64,000 nucleotides of DNA from Halobacillus alkaliphilus (GCF_900113125.1 NZ_FOOG01000009.1:53939-117938); one strand, 5' to 3'; numbered from the stretch's first letter, positions 26,502 to 35,499 are shown. A program made the numbers and translations. Notes: generated by a model from the letters alone, not told the origin.

Positions 26502-27764
26502 TTACGCTCCTGGGTTCTTTTCCGGCGAATTAAAGTTCTCTGGATAGCCATAGCCTCCGTGCTCACTCAAATCAAGACCCATAATTTCTTCTTCTTCTGT
26601 TACTCGAAGACCTCCCATGGCTTTATCCATAACCTTCAGGATGATGTACGATACAACAAAAGCATACAACCCACTGCTGACAACACCTAAAATCTGAACA
26701 CCAAGCTGCTCAAAACCACCGCCATAAAATAAACCTGGACGGCCTACTGTAGCAAGCTCCGGTGTAGCAAACAATCCGTTAGAAAGTGTTCCCCATATTC
26801 CAACCGTTCCGTGGACAGATAAGGCAAAGATCGGGTCATCAATTCTTTTCTTATCAAAGAACCTCATACTGAAGAATACAAAGGCTCCTCCGACAAGCCC
26901 AATGATAACTGCAGCCCATGGCTCAACGAATGCACAAGATGCAGTAATGGCAACTAGTCCTGCAAGGGCACCATTCAGCGTGGTAGGTACATCAGCTTTA
27001 CCGGTTACAGCCCAAACCATCAGCATGGCACCAACAGCCCCTGCACCTGCAGCAAGCTGTGTATTAAGCGCTACATAACCGAAGAAAGCATCTGCTACAC
27101 CAAACGTACTACCTGCATTAAAACCGAACCAGCCTGCCCATAGAATAAGTACACCTAACGCAGTAAAGACCTGGTTATGACCGGCAATTTCGTTAGAAGA
27201 TCCATCTTTATTATATTTACCAATACGTGGTTTCAAAATCATGGTAGCAGCAAGGGCAGCCGCTGCACCTGTTAAGTGTACGACGGTCGACCCAGCGAAA
27301 TCCTGCTTACCATGGCCGGCCAACCAGCCTCCACCCCAGATCCAGTGGGCGATGACAGGATAAATAACAATAGAAAATAAAATAGCAAATATTACATAAG
27401 CCACTAGCTTTGCACGTTCCGCAAAACCACCAAATGCAATCGTCATGGCAATGGCCGCAAACGCAAGCTGGAACATAAAGTCAACGGAACCCGCAAGTCC
27501 CTCTCCCATTGTGGTCGCATCACCATAAAAGAAATTAGAAAATCCAATAAATGCATTTCCTTCTCCGTAGATCAATCCATAACCTACTGCCCAGAACACC
27601 AGGGATACAATTCCTACCGTAAACACTGTCTTACCCGCAATATGGCCCGCGTTCTTCATTCGTGTGGAGCCTGCTTCAAGTAAAATAAACCCACCCTGCA
27701 TCAATAAAACAAGAACCGTACAAACGACAATCCATAAGTTATTCATTAAAAAAGTTGCATCCAT
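26502..27764 (-). CDS. amt: Ammonium transporter, Amt/NrgA family
   Basis: 420 residues from the ATG at 27764 (AAGGGGA 10 bases upstream). Eleven membrane helices with family landmarks: MKNAGHIAGK, AWGGGW-like HWIWGGGWLA, DFAGSTVVHLTGAAAALAA (first pore histidine) and FALSVHGTVGIWG (second). It conducts ammonium across the cytoplasmic membrane under nitrogen limitation. In B. subtilis nrgA is followed by the PII gene nrgB; here the following genes are DUF294 and an exonuclease. A perfect TnrA/GlnR box lies at 27853-27869. Confidence 0.95.
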   Translation of the reverse strand: MDATFLMNNLWIVVCTVLVLLMQGGFILLEAGSTRMKNAGHIAGKTVFTVGIVSLVFWAVGYGLIYGEGNAFIGFSNFFYGDATTMGEGLAGSVDFMFQLAFAAIAMTIAFGGFAERAKLVAYVIFAILFSIVIYPVIAHWIWGGGWLAGHGKQDFAGSTVVHLTGAAAALAATMILKPRIGKYNKDGSSNEIAGHNQVFTALGVLILWAGWFGFNAGSTFGVADAFFGYVALNTQLAAGAGAVGAMLMVWAVTGKADVPTTLNGALAGLVAITASCAFVEPWAAVIIGLVGGAFVFFSMRFFDKKRIDDPIFALSVHGTVGIWGTLSNGLFATPELATVGRPGLFYGGGFEQLGVQILGVVSSGLYAFVVSYIILKVMDKAMGGLRVTEEEEIMGLDLSEHGGYGYPENFNSPEKNPGA

Positions 27765-27852
27765 ATAATAGCTATCCCCTTCTATGTGATATTTTCTAAC
27801 ATCAGATGTTATATTATACTTTACCAAATTCTAAATATTAAAACAACTCTTA

Positions 27853-27869
27853 TGTTAAGAAAGTTCACA
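27853..27869. promoter_or_regulatory. TnrA/GlnR box before amt
   Basis: TGTTAAGAAAGTTCACA matches TGTNAN7TNACA at every defined position and lies about 90 bases before the amt start, as in B. subtilis nrgAB. It implies activation of the whole three-gene operon under nitrogen limitation. Confidence 0.85.
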
Positions 27870-28173
27870 TAAATATGTATCTCTATATTTATAAAGCGTT
27901 TCCACCTTCATCACTACTCCATTTAGCAATGAATTTATTTATAAATCCACACCAGCCGCAGATAAAATCCTTCACTTTTTTTGTCTCAATCGCAACACTT
28001 GGTATGCTACAGAACTGAACAAGCTGATCTCATCAACCTATGCTGCTGATTTTTTGAATAAACAGATAGAGCTTTAGGCAGGAGTAAAATCGGGGTTGGG
28101 TTTTTTGCTTTAAGAACTTTTTTCGTATAAGCCTCAAGCTGTTTGGAAATATTTAGAGAGAAGGAGGTCGTGT
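27870..28173. other. Divergent intergenic region between amt and sdhB paralogue
   Basis: No gene is supported. A cre-like match, AAGCGTTTCCA at about 27894-27904, may belong to either promoter but lacks the left TG. The RBS GAAGGAGGTCG for the next gene ends the region. Confidence 0.4.
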
Positions 28174-28923
28174 ATGAAAGAAGTACATTTTATTATTCAA
28201 AGACAAGACCATCCGGACAAGGAACCATACGAAGAAGAATTTATGATCCCTTACCGGCCGACTATGAATGTTATTTCAGCACTAATGGAAATCCAGCGCA
28301 ATCCCGTTAATGCAAATGGAGAAAAAACCACTCCCGTTGCCTGGACCGCAGCCTGCTTAGAAGAAGTATGCGGATCTTGTTCTGTCACTATTAACGGAAC
28401 TCCAAGACAAGCCTGCACAGCACTTATCGACAAGTTAGAGCAGCCTATTCGTTTAAAACCCATGTCATCCTTCCCTATTGTAAGGGATTTAATTATCGAC
28501 CGAACCAATATGTTCGACACGTTAAAACGAAGCAAGTCCTGGATTCCTATTGATGGTACATATGATTTAGGAGAAGGACCCCGAATGGCAGAACCAAAGC
28601 GGCAGGTGGCTTATGAATACTCCAAGTGCATGACCTGCGGCGTATGTCTGGAAGCCTGTCCGGTTGTTAACGTGCGGTCCGATTTTATTGGTCCATTTAT
28701 TTTTTCTCAAGTAGAGTTAAAAAACGCTCATCCGACCGGAAAAATGAATCAAAGCGAGCGATTGCAGACCGTTATGGGAGAAGGGGGAATTGAAGCATGC
28801 TCCAACTCACAAAACTGCGTACAATCCTGCCCGAAAGGCATACCATTAACCACGGCTATTGCAGCTGTAAACCGTAAATCAGTCCTGGAAGCGTTTAGAA
28901 ACTTCTTTGGAGAAACGTTGTAG
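28174..28923 (+). CDS. Orphan succinate dehydrogenase/fumarate reductase iron-sulfur subunit
   Basis: 249 residues, very close in plan to B. subtilis SdhB. A plant-ferredoxin-type 2Fe-2S domain (CLEEVCGSCS and a later QAC), then two cysteine clusters, CMTCGVCLEACP and CSNSQNCVQSCPKG, for the 4Fe-4S and 3Fe-4S centres. It would pass electrons between a flavoprotein and quinone at the membrane. No flavoprotein (SdhA) or cytochrome b (SdhC) gene lies on either side, so this is a solitary paralogue of the housekeeping subunit. RBS is near perfect, suggesting it is expressed. Confidence 0.9.
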   Translation: MKEVHFIIQRQDHPDKEPYEEEFMIPYRPTMNVISALMEIQRNPVNANGEKTTPVAWTAACLEEVCGSCSVTINGTPRQACTALIDKLEQPIRLKPMSSFPIVRDLIIDRTNMFDTLKRSKSWIPIDGTYDLGEGPRMAEPKRQVAYEYSKCMTCGVCLEACPVVNVRSDFIGPFIFSQVELKNAHPTGKMNQSERLQTVMGEGGIEACSNSQNCVQSCPKGIPLTTAIAAVNRKSVLEAFRNFFGETL

Positions 28924-29020
28924 TAAATTCAGAAAAACCATTCTTGAAGTAACCTTTTTCTAGATCAAAATAAAAGTAAGAAATTACACAAATAGAGATG
29001 CAGCAGAAAGGATCTAAAGC

Positions 29021-29719
29021 ATGGATGTTACTGAATTGCAGTTAAGACTGGCACTCGCATTTACTGTTCTTTTAGTTTTAACAAGAACAATGGGAAGAAA
29101 AGAAATCTCTCAACTGACGTTTTTTAATTTCGTGTCCGCTATATCCATCGGTACGATCGGAGGATCACTTGCTATCGATGCTTCCTTAAGCGTTCGGAAT
29201 GGATTGATTGCATTAGTAAGCTGGACTGTCTTTACTGTTTTTTTAGGGTACTTGGATATTAAATCCAAGGATGTCCGCTCTGTTATTGACGGCCAGCCTC
29301 TCATCGTTGTGAAACAGGGGAAAGTGCTTGAGGATGAACTACGCAAAGCGAGACTTGACCTGGATTCCCTGCACGTATTACTTCGAAAGAAAAATGTGTT
29401 TTCTTTAAATGAAGTAAGTTATGCTATTTTCGAAACCGACGGAACCCTGTCTGTTTTGAAAAAAACAGGAGATCAGCCGTTTACTAAAAAAGACGGGAAT
29501 GTCGTTTCAAACAGCCCCGCAGTTTACCCCATCCCTACAACCGTCGTTTCGGATGGAAAGATAAACGATGGTAACTTGCAAAACTTAAATCTGGATCAGA
29601 AGTGGCTTCACCAACAGCTTAAATCAGCTGGCGTGCCGTCCATATCCGAAGTTTTCTATGCAGAAGTCCAAAAAGATGGAAGCTTATATATTGATATGCG
29701 GAACGATACGATTCACTAA
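29021..29719 (+). CDS. DUF421 membrane protein (YetF family)
   Basis: 232 residues. Three N-terminal membrane helices (about 8-80, with TRTMGRKEISQLTFFNFVSAISIGT cut here as TRTMGRKEISQLTFF) are followed by the YetF cytoplasmic fold with GQPLIVVKQGKV and the tail SEVFYAEVQKDGSLY. B. subtilis has several such proteins (YetF, YdfR/S, YrbG, YkjA), some packed in spores and needed for nutrient germination. Function here is unknown. Neighbour 29886 is another sporeformer membrane protein. Confidence 0.88.
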   Translation: MDVTELQLRLALAFTVLLVLTRTMGRKEISQLTFFNFVSAISIGTIGGSLAIDASLSVRNGLIALVSWTVFTVFLGYLDIKSKDVRSVIDGQPLIVVKQGKVLEDELRKARLDLDSLHVLLRKKNVFSLNEVSYAIFETDGTLSVLKKTGDQPFTKKDGNVVSNSPAVYPIPTTVVSDGKINDGNLQNLNLDQKWLHQQLKSAGVPSISEVFYAEVQKDGSLYIDMRNDTIH

Positions 29720-29885
29720 ATAATTAAAGTAAGCATATCTGGCATGCTTGCTTTTTTCTCATTTGTTGAGTTGAATAAAGCTACTTACAGCACTGCTTCC
29801 TTCGATACATTTGTAAAATTAAATGTAAATAAGGTATAGACCGAATGGTTTTGAAGGAAGCTATAGACGCAGGAGGTGATTATTC

Positions 29886-30320
29886 ATGGAACATTTGAAA
29901 TTAATCGCTATGAAGTTTTTGTTCACTTTCCCCATCCTTCTTATCATATTAGGAGGCGGATTTGACGTATCCTTTGGGAATGTGTTCTTAATTACGTTGG
30001 TTTTGGGGGCCGTTTCGTATGCTATCGGCGACTTATTAATCCTATCCCGATCCAGTAATACCACAGCTACGATTTCAGATTTCGTACTCACATTTCTGGT
30101 GGTTTACTTGATGACCGATGCACTTACCGTTGGAGATAATGTGTTTTCAGCCACACTGATTTCGACTATTTCACTCACTATTTTTGAATACTTCTTCCAC
30201 CAATCTGTTGCCCGTAACTTGGATGGTGAGGAAGCAGGTACAGAAAAGATGAGCCCAGCACCTCAATTAAGTACGGAAGCTTCTGAAGAGCTTTACCCTT
30301 ATGAGGATGAGGATAAATAA
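29886..30320 (+). CDS. YndM-family (DUF2512) membrane protein
   Basis: 144 residues with four membrane helices in the first 110 residues (AMKFLFTFPILLIILGG, a GAVSYAIGDLLILSR segment and a DFVLTFLVVYL segment) and a hydrophilic acidic tail. RBS AGGAGGTG. This is the DUF2512/YndM pattern confined to sporeforming Bacillales; function not known. Terminator follows. Confidence 0.85.
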   Translation: MEHLKLIAMKFLFTFPILLIILGGGFDVSFGNVFLITLVLGAVSYAIGDLLILSRSSNTTATISDFVLTFLVVYLMTDALTVGDNVFSATLISTISLTIFEYFFHQSVARNLDGEEAGTEKMSPAPQLSTEASEELYPYEDEDK

Positions 30321-30339
30321 TTACTTTTAAATATAAAAG

Positions 30340-30372
30340 ATCCCTGACTCGCAAATAAGCAGAGCCAGGGAT
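30340..30372 (+). terminator. Terminator after the YndM-type gene
   Basis: ATCCCTG and CTC pair with GAG and CAGGGAT; four T follow on the plus strand. Confidence 0.75.
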
Positions 30373-30422
30373 TTTCCATTATTTATTATTTTGTTTTTCG
30401 CCAAGTACATCAGCAACTAATT

Positions 30423-30736
30423 ATGGGCAATCGTTATCTTGATTTACTAGCGGAATTCGGAGTCGGATGCGCCCATCCAGGCGGTCTACCTCTAACCAAA
30501 GAAGTGTTGTCATCCTTACATCTTCCTCCCTCATCATCCGTATTAGACATTGGCTGCGGAACCGGTCAAAAAGCCGAATACTCTCCGATCACTTAGATTG
30601 TAAAGTTACCGCTATAGACAATCTTCCCGTTATGGTGAAAAAAGCACTCGAACGGTTACAGTCAAAGAGTGTATCTCGGGTACACGACGTTAAACCAATT
30701 GCAGAGACCCAAGTTACAGACCTTCGCCAAATATAA
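30423..30736 (+). pseudogene. Frameshifted, truncated SAM-dependent methyltransferase
   Basis: From the ATG at 30423, 57 codons read to a stop at 30594-30596 and include the SAM-binding motif VLDIGCGTGQ. At about 30565-30570 (a run of A after GGTC) the sense shifts frame, and the continuation ILSDHLDCKVTAIDNLP, the next methyltransferase strand with its acidic motif, runs to a stop at 30734. Only about 105 of a normal 240 or more residues are present, so a frameshift and a 3' deletion have both occurred. No ribosome binding site is clear. Confidence 0.75.
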
Positions 30737-30799
30737 ATGAAGATCTGTATGATCTCAGGGATTCCATTTTAAAGGCTCATAAAAAGTAATTCATATAAA

Positions 30800-30837
30800 A
30801 AAGACTCTTCGATCATGTCCACCAACGAAGAGTCTTT
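30800..30837 (-). terminator. Terminator after spoVIF
   Basis: AAAGACTCTTCG at 30800-30811 pairs perfectly with 30826-30837. Confidence 0.9.
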
Positions 30838-30845
30838 GCTCTATA

Positions 30846-31091
30846 TTATTTCTTCTTTTTCATCATTTTCTCTATCGATGAAAGATCTTTCGGTACTTTT
30901 CCATCAAGGATTGCCTTCACAATCATATCTTCTTTCTGCTTGGAAACTCGGCGGTTTGCCAATGCGGACACTTTATTTACTACGTTTCTGACTGTTTTCT
31001 CATCTTTGAAGTTCGCACCCTGCAGCGACCTTGCTAATTTAAAAACTTCATCCATTTTAACGCCGGTCTTTTTCTCAAATTTATCGAACAA
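30846..31091 (-). CDS. spoVIF: Stage VI sporulation protein F
   Basis: 81 residues from a TTG at 31091 preceded by AAGGAGG with 8-base spacing; the upstream ATG at 31112 overlaps that site and would place it inside the gene. The sequence FKLARSLQGANFKDEKTVR and the basic MMKKKK tail are the SpoVIF (YjcC) pattern. In B. subtilis SpoVIF is a mother-cell protein needed for late coat assembly. Its presence supports a sporulating host. Stand-alone gene with its own terminator. Confidence 0.88.
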   Translation of the reverse strand: MFDKFEKKTGVKMDEVFKLARSLQGANFKDEKTVRNVVNKVSALANRRVSKQKEDMIVKAILDGKVPKDLSSIEKMMKKKK

Positions 31092-31185
31092 CGAGTAAAC
31101 CTCCTTCGTCATTTCCTAGAGTTCTTAAGTATTCTATGAAAATGACACGAAGGACGTATCAGCAGTTGTCCCTGTTTACTTCAAT

Positions 31186-32040
31186 TCATTCGTTCTCAGG
31201 CAACGGAAAAGAAGATCCTTTAACCAAATCATCTGCCTCAAGCTTCATCATCCGTGACAGACTTTGGTCTGGGTGGGCTTTATGGTAAGACTCAATAATT
31301 TTATAACCAATCTGATACCCTGCCCACCTGGGAATGGCTCTCTTTTTGTTTCCGTAAAGAAAATCCATTTGACTATCACGCTCTCGGTTTGAAAGATTGA
31401 CCCTGAATTTTTTTAGCCATAATTTATTCAATTGCTTGTCAGTGTATTGATTCGTCCACGGAGATATATAATCTTTTCCATAAACCTCATTAACTGCGTA
31501 CTCTCCCAAACCTTCAATTACCAGAGTCTCCAGTAATGTTACGCGCTCCATATCCACATTCTTTTCGGTTAAGCGGCAGACGTGGTTATACTCGTGAGCC
31601 AGAACTGCTTTCCAATCATCTTCTTTTACTGGGTCTCCATAGAAAAGGTATAAACCTTCCTTGAACGCTACTCCTCCTTTATTATCTTTGCTTTCTCTCA
31701 AGAAAGAACCGCCCTCTTGGAAGGGATAAAGATATACAGGGACCTCAGGACCCTTCCACAATGTTTTTAAATACCGGTATTCTTTTTCCAACTTTTCGTA
31801 CAGACCTTCCTCTTTCCAGTTCTTCACCAATTTCCCCGCTCTTCTCCAAGCATCCGGCTTGAATAAACCATAGGATAACAAGAGATATTGAATTTCTTCT
31901 TCTTGCAGTCCGTTGAAGGGATGTTGGGCAGGCTGACAAATCGTTTCTCTTTGGGCGATATAAGGAGATTGAAAAGGAGCCTTTCTTTTACACTTTTCAT
32001 TAAAAGCTTCCAATGCACGTGAAGTGTCTACAATTCCCAA
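31186..32040 (-). CDS. DUF2268 putative zinc protease (YjaZ-like)
   Basis: 284 residues from a TTG at 32040 (AAAGG 9 bases upstream); a GTG at 32049 is the alternative. A zinc-protease motif HEYNH stands near residue 150, with a downstream glutamate in the helix LLETLVIEGLGEY about 25 residues later, the gluzincin-like DUF2268 layout. No signal peptide is seen. B. subtilis YjaZ is the nearest named relative I recognise. Role unknown. Confidence 0.82.
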   Translation of the reverse strand: MGIVDTSRALEAFNEKCKRKAPFQSPYIAQRETICQPAQHPFNGLQEEEIQYLLLSYGLFKPDAWRRAGKLVKNWKEEGLYEKLEKEYRYLKTLWKGPEVPVYLYPFQEGGSFLRESKDNKGGVAFKEGLYLFYGDPVKEDDWKAVLAHEYNHVCRLTEKNVDMERVTLLETLVIEGLGEYAVNEVYGKDYISPWTNQYTDKQLNKLWLKKFRVNLSNRERDSQMDFLYGNKKRAIPRWAGYQIGYKIIESYHKAHPDQSLSRMMKLEADDLVKGSSFPLPENE

Positions 32041-32207
32041 TCCATGCACCCTTTCTAAGTAAGTTCTCCTTCATTCTATGACTTTAGGGCAAAAAACATT
32101 TTTCTTTTAAACTATGGCGGAATATCAACTCTCGTATAAGCAAAACTCGTCTGTAAACATATTCTATAATCATAGTCCTCTATGCAGGAAAGAAAGGAAG
32201 TGTTTAC

Positions 32208-32453
32208 TTGTCTCAATCCAACATTTATGGTCTCTGCTGCCGTTATCATGGTAGAGATGTCCGTCTAACCGGTCGTGATGGTCGTGTTCATTACGGTAGA
32301 ATAACCCGAGTGACTCGCAACCATGTATGGCTGCGTCCATCCCCGGGTCCACGCGGATATGGTTTTTTCTTTTACGGAGGGTACGGGTTCGGTATTCCAT
32401 TTGCAATCGGAGCAATTACCGGTGTTGCTCTGGCTTCAGCTTTCTTCTGGTAA
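32208..32453 (+). CDS. Small basic protein with Sm-like strand pattern and hydrophobic tail
   Basis: 81 residues from a TTG at 32208 with AAAGGAAG upstream. Residues 10-45 are basic and beta-prone (GRDVRLTGRDGRVHYGRI then VTRNHVWL), recalling the short beta-barrel of Sm-like or CotB N-terminal domains. Residues 48-81 are Gly/Phe/Tyr-rich and end in one membrane-like segment. I do not recognise a family. It is followed by a good terminator, which supports expression. Confidence 0.65.
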   Translation: MSQSNIYGLCCRYHGRDVRLTGRDGRVHYGRITRVTRNHVWLRPSPGPRGYGFFFYGGYGFGIPFAIGAITGVALASAFFW

Positions 32454-32455
32454 AA

Positions 32456-32488
32456 AAATAAGAGCCGCTCTAGGAGGGGCTCTTATTT
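32456..32488. terminator. Terminator after the small basic protein gene
   Basis: AAATAAGAGCC and its exact complement GGCTCTTATTT flank an 11-base loop; T-run on the plus strand. Confidence 0.9.
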
Positions 32489-32571
32489 TTATTAAGTTAG
32501 AATTCACTAGTTGCTAATCAAGTACATAGACTGCCAAAAAAATAAAAGCAGTATAGTCTCTACTAGCTCCT

Positions 32572-33285
32572 TTAAGCTGAATCCCTTTGTTTTTGCTTTT
32601 TCGAATGCCGGTCAAATTTCGCTGGATTTCTCATCACTACAATCAGAGATAATATACTGAGGATTCCTAAGAACAGAGCTGGAAATCCTCCCAGGTAGGA
32701 CAAAGTCATGATCCCATTTATCCCAAGAGTCGATATGAAGATAAGAGCCACAGCTCCTACGATCAGTCCCCAGGTAATCTTAATAAAGATCGGAGCCTCC
32801 TGAGCACCTTCCGTTATCCCGGTAGCACTAATACTCGCCATCGCGTTGGTTGTCGAGTCGGTTGCTGTTACGAAGGAAATCATTACAGCTAACAAATAGA
32901 GAACAATCAGAATGCCGGAAAACGGAATTTCGCTTAAGACAGCATACCCGGCTGCTCCTGTGCCCTGGGCATCTATAATAGCGGCAATATCTACTTTTCC
33001 TGTCATCTGGAAGTTGATGGCTGTACCGCCTAGCACAGTCATCCAAATGACACTGAACAACCCGGGAATAACAAAGTTCATCATGATCACTTCTTTAACC
33101 GTGTAACCATAGGCAATCCTCGCCAGAAACACGGCTGTTACAGGGGCCCAGGCCATCCAGTTTGACCAATAAAAGGTTGTCCAGCCCGTAGCCCATGAAT
33201 CCCCAGCGGCCTGACCTGTAAAGAGAGCTTTATCAAAGAATCCTGACAAGAAGCCGCCAAAACTCTCTGTTCCTAGACTGAACAT
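32572..33285 (-). pseudogene. BCCT-family osmolyte transporter, N-terminal half missing
   Basis: 237 residues matching only the C-terminal half of a betaine/carnitine/choline transporter, which normally has about 500. The tryptophan-rich substrate helix (FYWSNWMAWAPVTAVFLARI) and the following helices with SFVTATDSTTNAMA are intact. The open frame begins at an ATG 5 bases after the TspO stop with no proper ribosome binding site, so the first six helices were deleted and the remnant was joined to the end of the tspO gene. A functional product is unlikely. Confidence 0.8.
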
Positions 33286-33289
33286 CCTG

Positions 33290-34018
33290 TCATTTTCTTT
33301 GCTTCAAGGCATAAAAGATCGTAACCATCAGAATCAAAGCGGCTAAAATATATGAGGAATACACCACAAGCGGCACATCTGCATCCTGATTTCTAACCCC
33401 TATTCCGACGAACGCCCAGACAAACACGAGAGGATACACCCGGTCATTTTTCGTTATTAAGATATAGAAAGCAAGCAGAGTCGCTATAATGAGAAGGATG
33501 AACGTCCAGATAGAAGCAGAAATCCCAAATCCGCTCCACTCCACGTATGTCAGGTAATAGCTGATATTAGCAATAGTAGCTACGCTGATCCATCCAAGAT
33601 AAACGGAAAATGGCAGCCGGTCCAGAAACGAAGCATCGACCGCTTTTGCTTTTACATAAAGACGAATAAGAGTGAGAAGTAAAAGAATCATGACGATGAC
33701 CGAAAGTCCAAAGAAGTTGTAATGCCACATAAAAATCCAAAGACTGTTCAAAATGCAACTTAACACGAAGAGTCCACTTACCGCTTGATAAATAGGCAGA
33801 TCTCGTCTGCTTTCAGGAAACTGGCGGAGCACCCAGATGCCAAGCAGGATATAGATTAAGCCCCATATACTGAACACATACCCAGCTGGAGTAAACAGGA
33901 CGTTCAACCTGTTTGAAATTTCGCCCGTCGTCTGACCATTAAGTGGCAGCGTATTGGCGAGTCCATTAACGATAACCACAAGTAAATAAGCAAGTAAATT
34001 CAAAATAAATTTGCCCAT
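33290..34018 (-). CDS. TspO/MBR-family tryptophan-rich membrane protein
   Basis: 242 residues from the ATG at 34018 (AAGGAG 8 bases upstream). Membrane helices with family residues such as FTPAGYVFSIWGLIYI near 50 and LPFSVYLGWISVATIANI near 130. It is the long version of the family seen in Bacillaceae (compare B. subtilis YtaB), with about two extra helices. TspO proteins bind porphyrins and respond to stress. The gene ends directly against a BCCT fragment, marking a deletion breakpoint just past its stop; whether its own last residues are original cannot be judged. Confidence 0.85.
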   Translation of the reverse strand: MGKFILNLLAYLLVVIVNGLANTLPLNGQTTGEISNRLNVLFTPAGYVFSIWGLIYILLGIWVLRQFPESRRDLPIYQAVSGLFVLSCILNSLWIFMWHYNFFGLSVIVMILLLLTLIRLYVKAKAVDASFLDRLPFSVYLGWISVATIANISYYLTYVEWSGFGISASIWTFILLIIATLLAFYILITKNDRVYPLVFVWAFVGIGVRNQDADVPLVVYSSYILAALILMVTIFYALKQRK

Positions 34019-34126
34019 AGGAACACTCCTTTTCAAAAACAGCTATGATACATATTATTCCTTTTCCCCCCTGAATAAAACGTTTTTACAAGGAAACGAG
34101 AACATTAAAAAAGTTTCCAAATAAAA

Positions 34127-34143
34127 ACTCCCAAAAAGGGAGT
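34127..34143 (-). terminator. Short terminator
   Basis: ACTCCC/GGGAGT around five bases with T-run on the minus strand, directly after the small gene that ends at 34144. Confidence 0.7.
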
Positions 34144-34338
34144 CTATTTGTATTGGTATTTATTTGAGTTTTCGAGAATTAAGAAATATTTGAGCACAAA
34201 CTGCCGGACTTCCCACTCAGGCACATCTTGTTTTCCATCTGTAAAACCGGCTGAACTATAAGAATAGTTGCCGAACTGAGCTCGCTCTTCTTTCTTCAGC
34301 TCCATGATCACCTGATTGGTCTTCTCCATATAAGTCAT
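34144..34338 (-). CDS. Hypothetical small soluble protein
   Basis: 64 residues from the ATG at 34338 (AAGGGTGAT upstream). Hydrophilic; an N-terminal helix (KTNQVIMELKKEERAQ), a middle YSYSSAGFTDGKQ and a second helix WEVRQFVLKYF. Not recognised. The good ribosome binding site and adjacent terminator support a real gene. Confidence 0.6.
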   Translation of the reverse strand: MTYMEKTNQVIMELKKEERAQFGNYSYSSAGFTDGKQDVPEWEVRQFVLKYFLILENSNKYQYK

Positions 34339-34510
34339 CTTTATCACCCTTTTTAGGATCAGTATGGACAAAAGGAAAAGGATTTATAAGGGATTTTTAT
34401 AGTTTGCTATAAACAGTAGACTTTCATAAGTTTGCAGATAAATGATATTTCACTGGATATCGTAGTAGACTATTATACAGCTTTAAGGATATACGAAGAT
34501 ATTTCATCCC

Positions 34511-35170
34511 TCAATTTTTCTCTACACTGTTCGGATATATAGTTACTAACCGATTAAGCAGGCTTGAAGAATCAAAATTTATATCCAACTCTGCAAATAC
34601 CTCCTGGTAATGGTCCATCCATTGGTTAACGGAAGTTGGCTTATGACTGCCATCATCGACGAAATTCACGAGCGCAAGCCAGGTAGGGATTTTTAATTTT
34701 TCATTCAATAAATACATGTAAGCTAAACGATTGGATAACTGATAGTACTGATTTAACCATGGATGCATCGAGGACTCTGACCCAAAAACAGCTTTTATCT
34801 CTCTTATCGTTCGTTCGATTAGATCTACACTCTGGGGATCCGTTGCTTTCAGTTTTGACCTCATTTCCTGCACATGAGCTTTAGCTTCTACTAGCACTAA
34901 CCCCTTCATACCATCCTTACCTTGAACCATTGCGATGCCGTCCCACCTCGGACCTTGAGCAGGCCAATAAAGTTCCATTTGAGACTTAGCACTTTTCCAC
35001 TCATCATCCAATTCGAGAAATTCATTACGATACTCTTTATAATTTTCATTTTCCAATGGAGAATACCAATTCATATTTTTGCTTTTATCCATAAAAGAAA
35101 TCAGTGATGGGGAACTCATTAAGATACTGTTATTAAGATCACGTGAATGATGATTAACGTACTCTTCCAT
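34511..35170 (-). CDS. Hypothetical PD-(D/E)XK nuclease-like protein
   Basis: 219 residues. A middle segment reads WDGIAMV, about 12 residues, then LVLVEAKAH: the Asp ... Glu-x-Lys spacing of the PD-(D/E)XK nuclease fold, after the strand GPRW. The remainder is helical. Similar proteins of about 220 residues occur singly in many bacteria without known function. It has no restriction or toxin partner here. Upstream 300 bases are AT-rich. Confidence 0.65.
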   Translation of the reverse strand: MEEYVNHHSRDLNNSILMSSPSLISFMDKSKNMNWYSPLENENYKEYRNEFLELDDEWKSAKSQMELYWPAQGPRWDGIAMVQGKDGMKGLVLVEAKAHVQEMRSKLKATDPQSVDLIERTIREIKAVFGSESSMHPWLNQYYQLSNRLAYMYLLNEKLKIPTWLALVNFVDDGSHKPTSVNQWMDHYQEVFAELDINFDSSSLLNRLVTIYPNSVEKN

Positions 35171-35499
35171 TAAAAATTGACTGCCCTTTTTAATTTTACA
35201 TTCACCTCACTAACTTATTTTTTACTCTTTCAAGTATTAGATTCTCCAGCATTATGAAATAACCTTTATTTGGATAAACGATAAACATTTCCTTTCATCT
35301 AAAACCTTGGCAATTTTCATATATCCCTCCACATGTTAGATGTTTAGACAAACCTGACAGACAAATTAAACTACCAATCCATTACCTTCTAACTATTTTT
35401 CTATGTAACAAAAAGACAGCACTCGACAATTACCATTTTATTTCCACGTATATTTCCTATTCATTATTAGAAAAGATGGTAGCAAAGGAGGTGGTTCAT
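35171..35499. other. Divergent intergenic region, no gene seen
   Basis: AT-rich; contains the promoters of both flanking genes. No repeat or structured element stands out. Confidence 0.5.

Noticed and set aside
27894..27904. cre-like half match between amt and the sdhB paralogue
   Set aside because: The left half of the consensus is missing; too weak to call as a feature.
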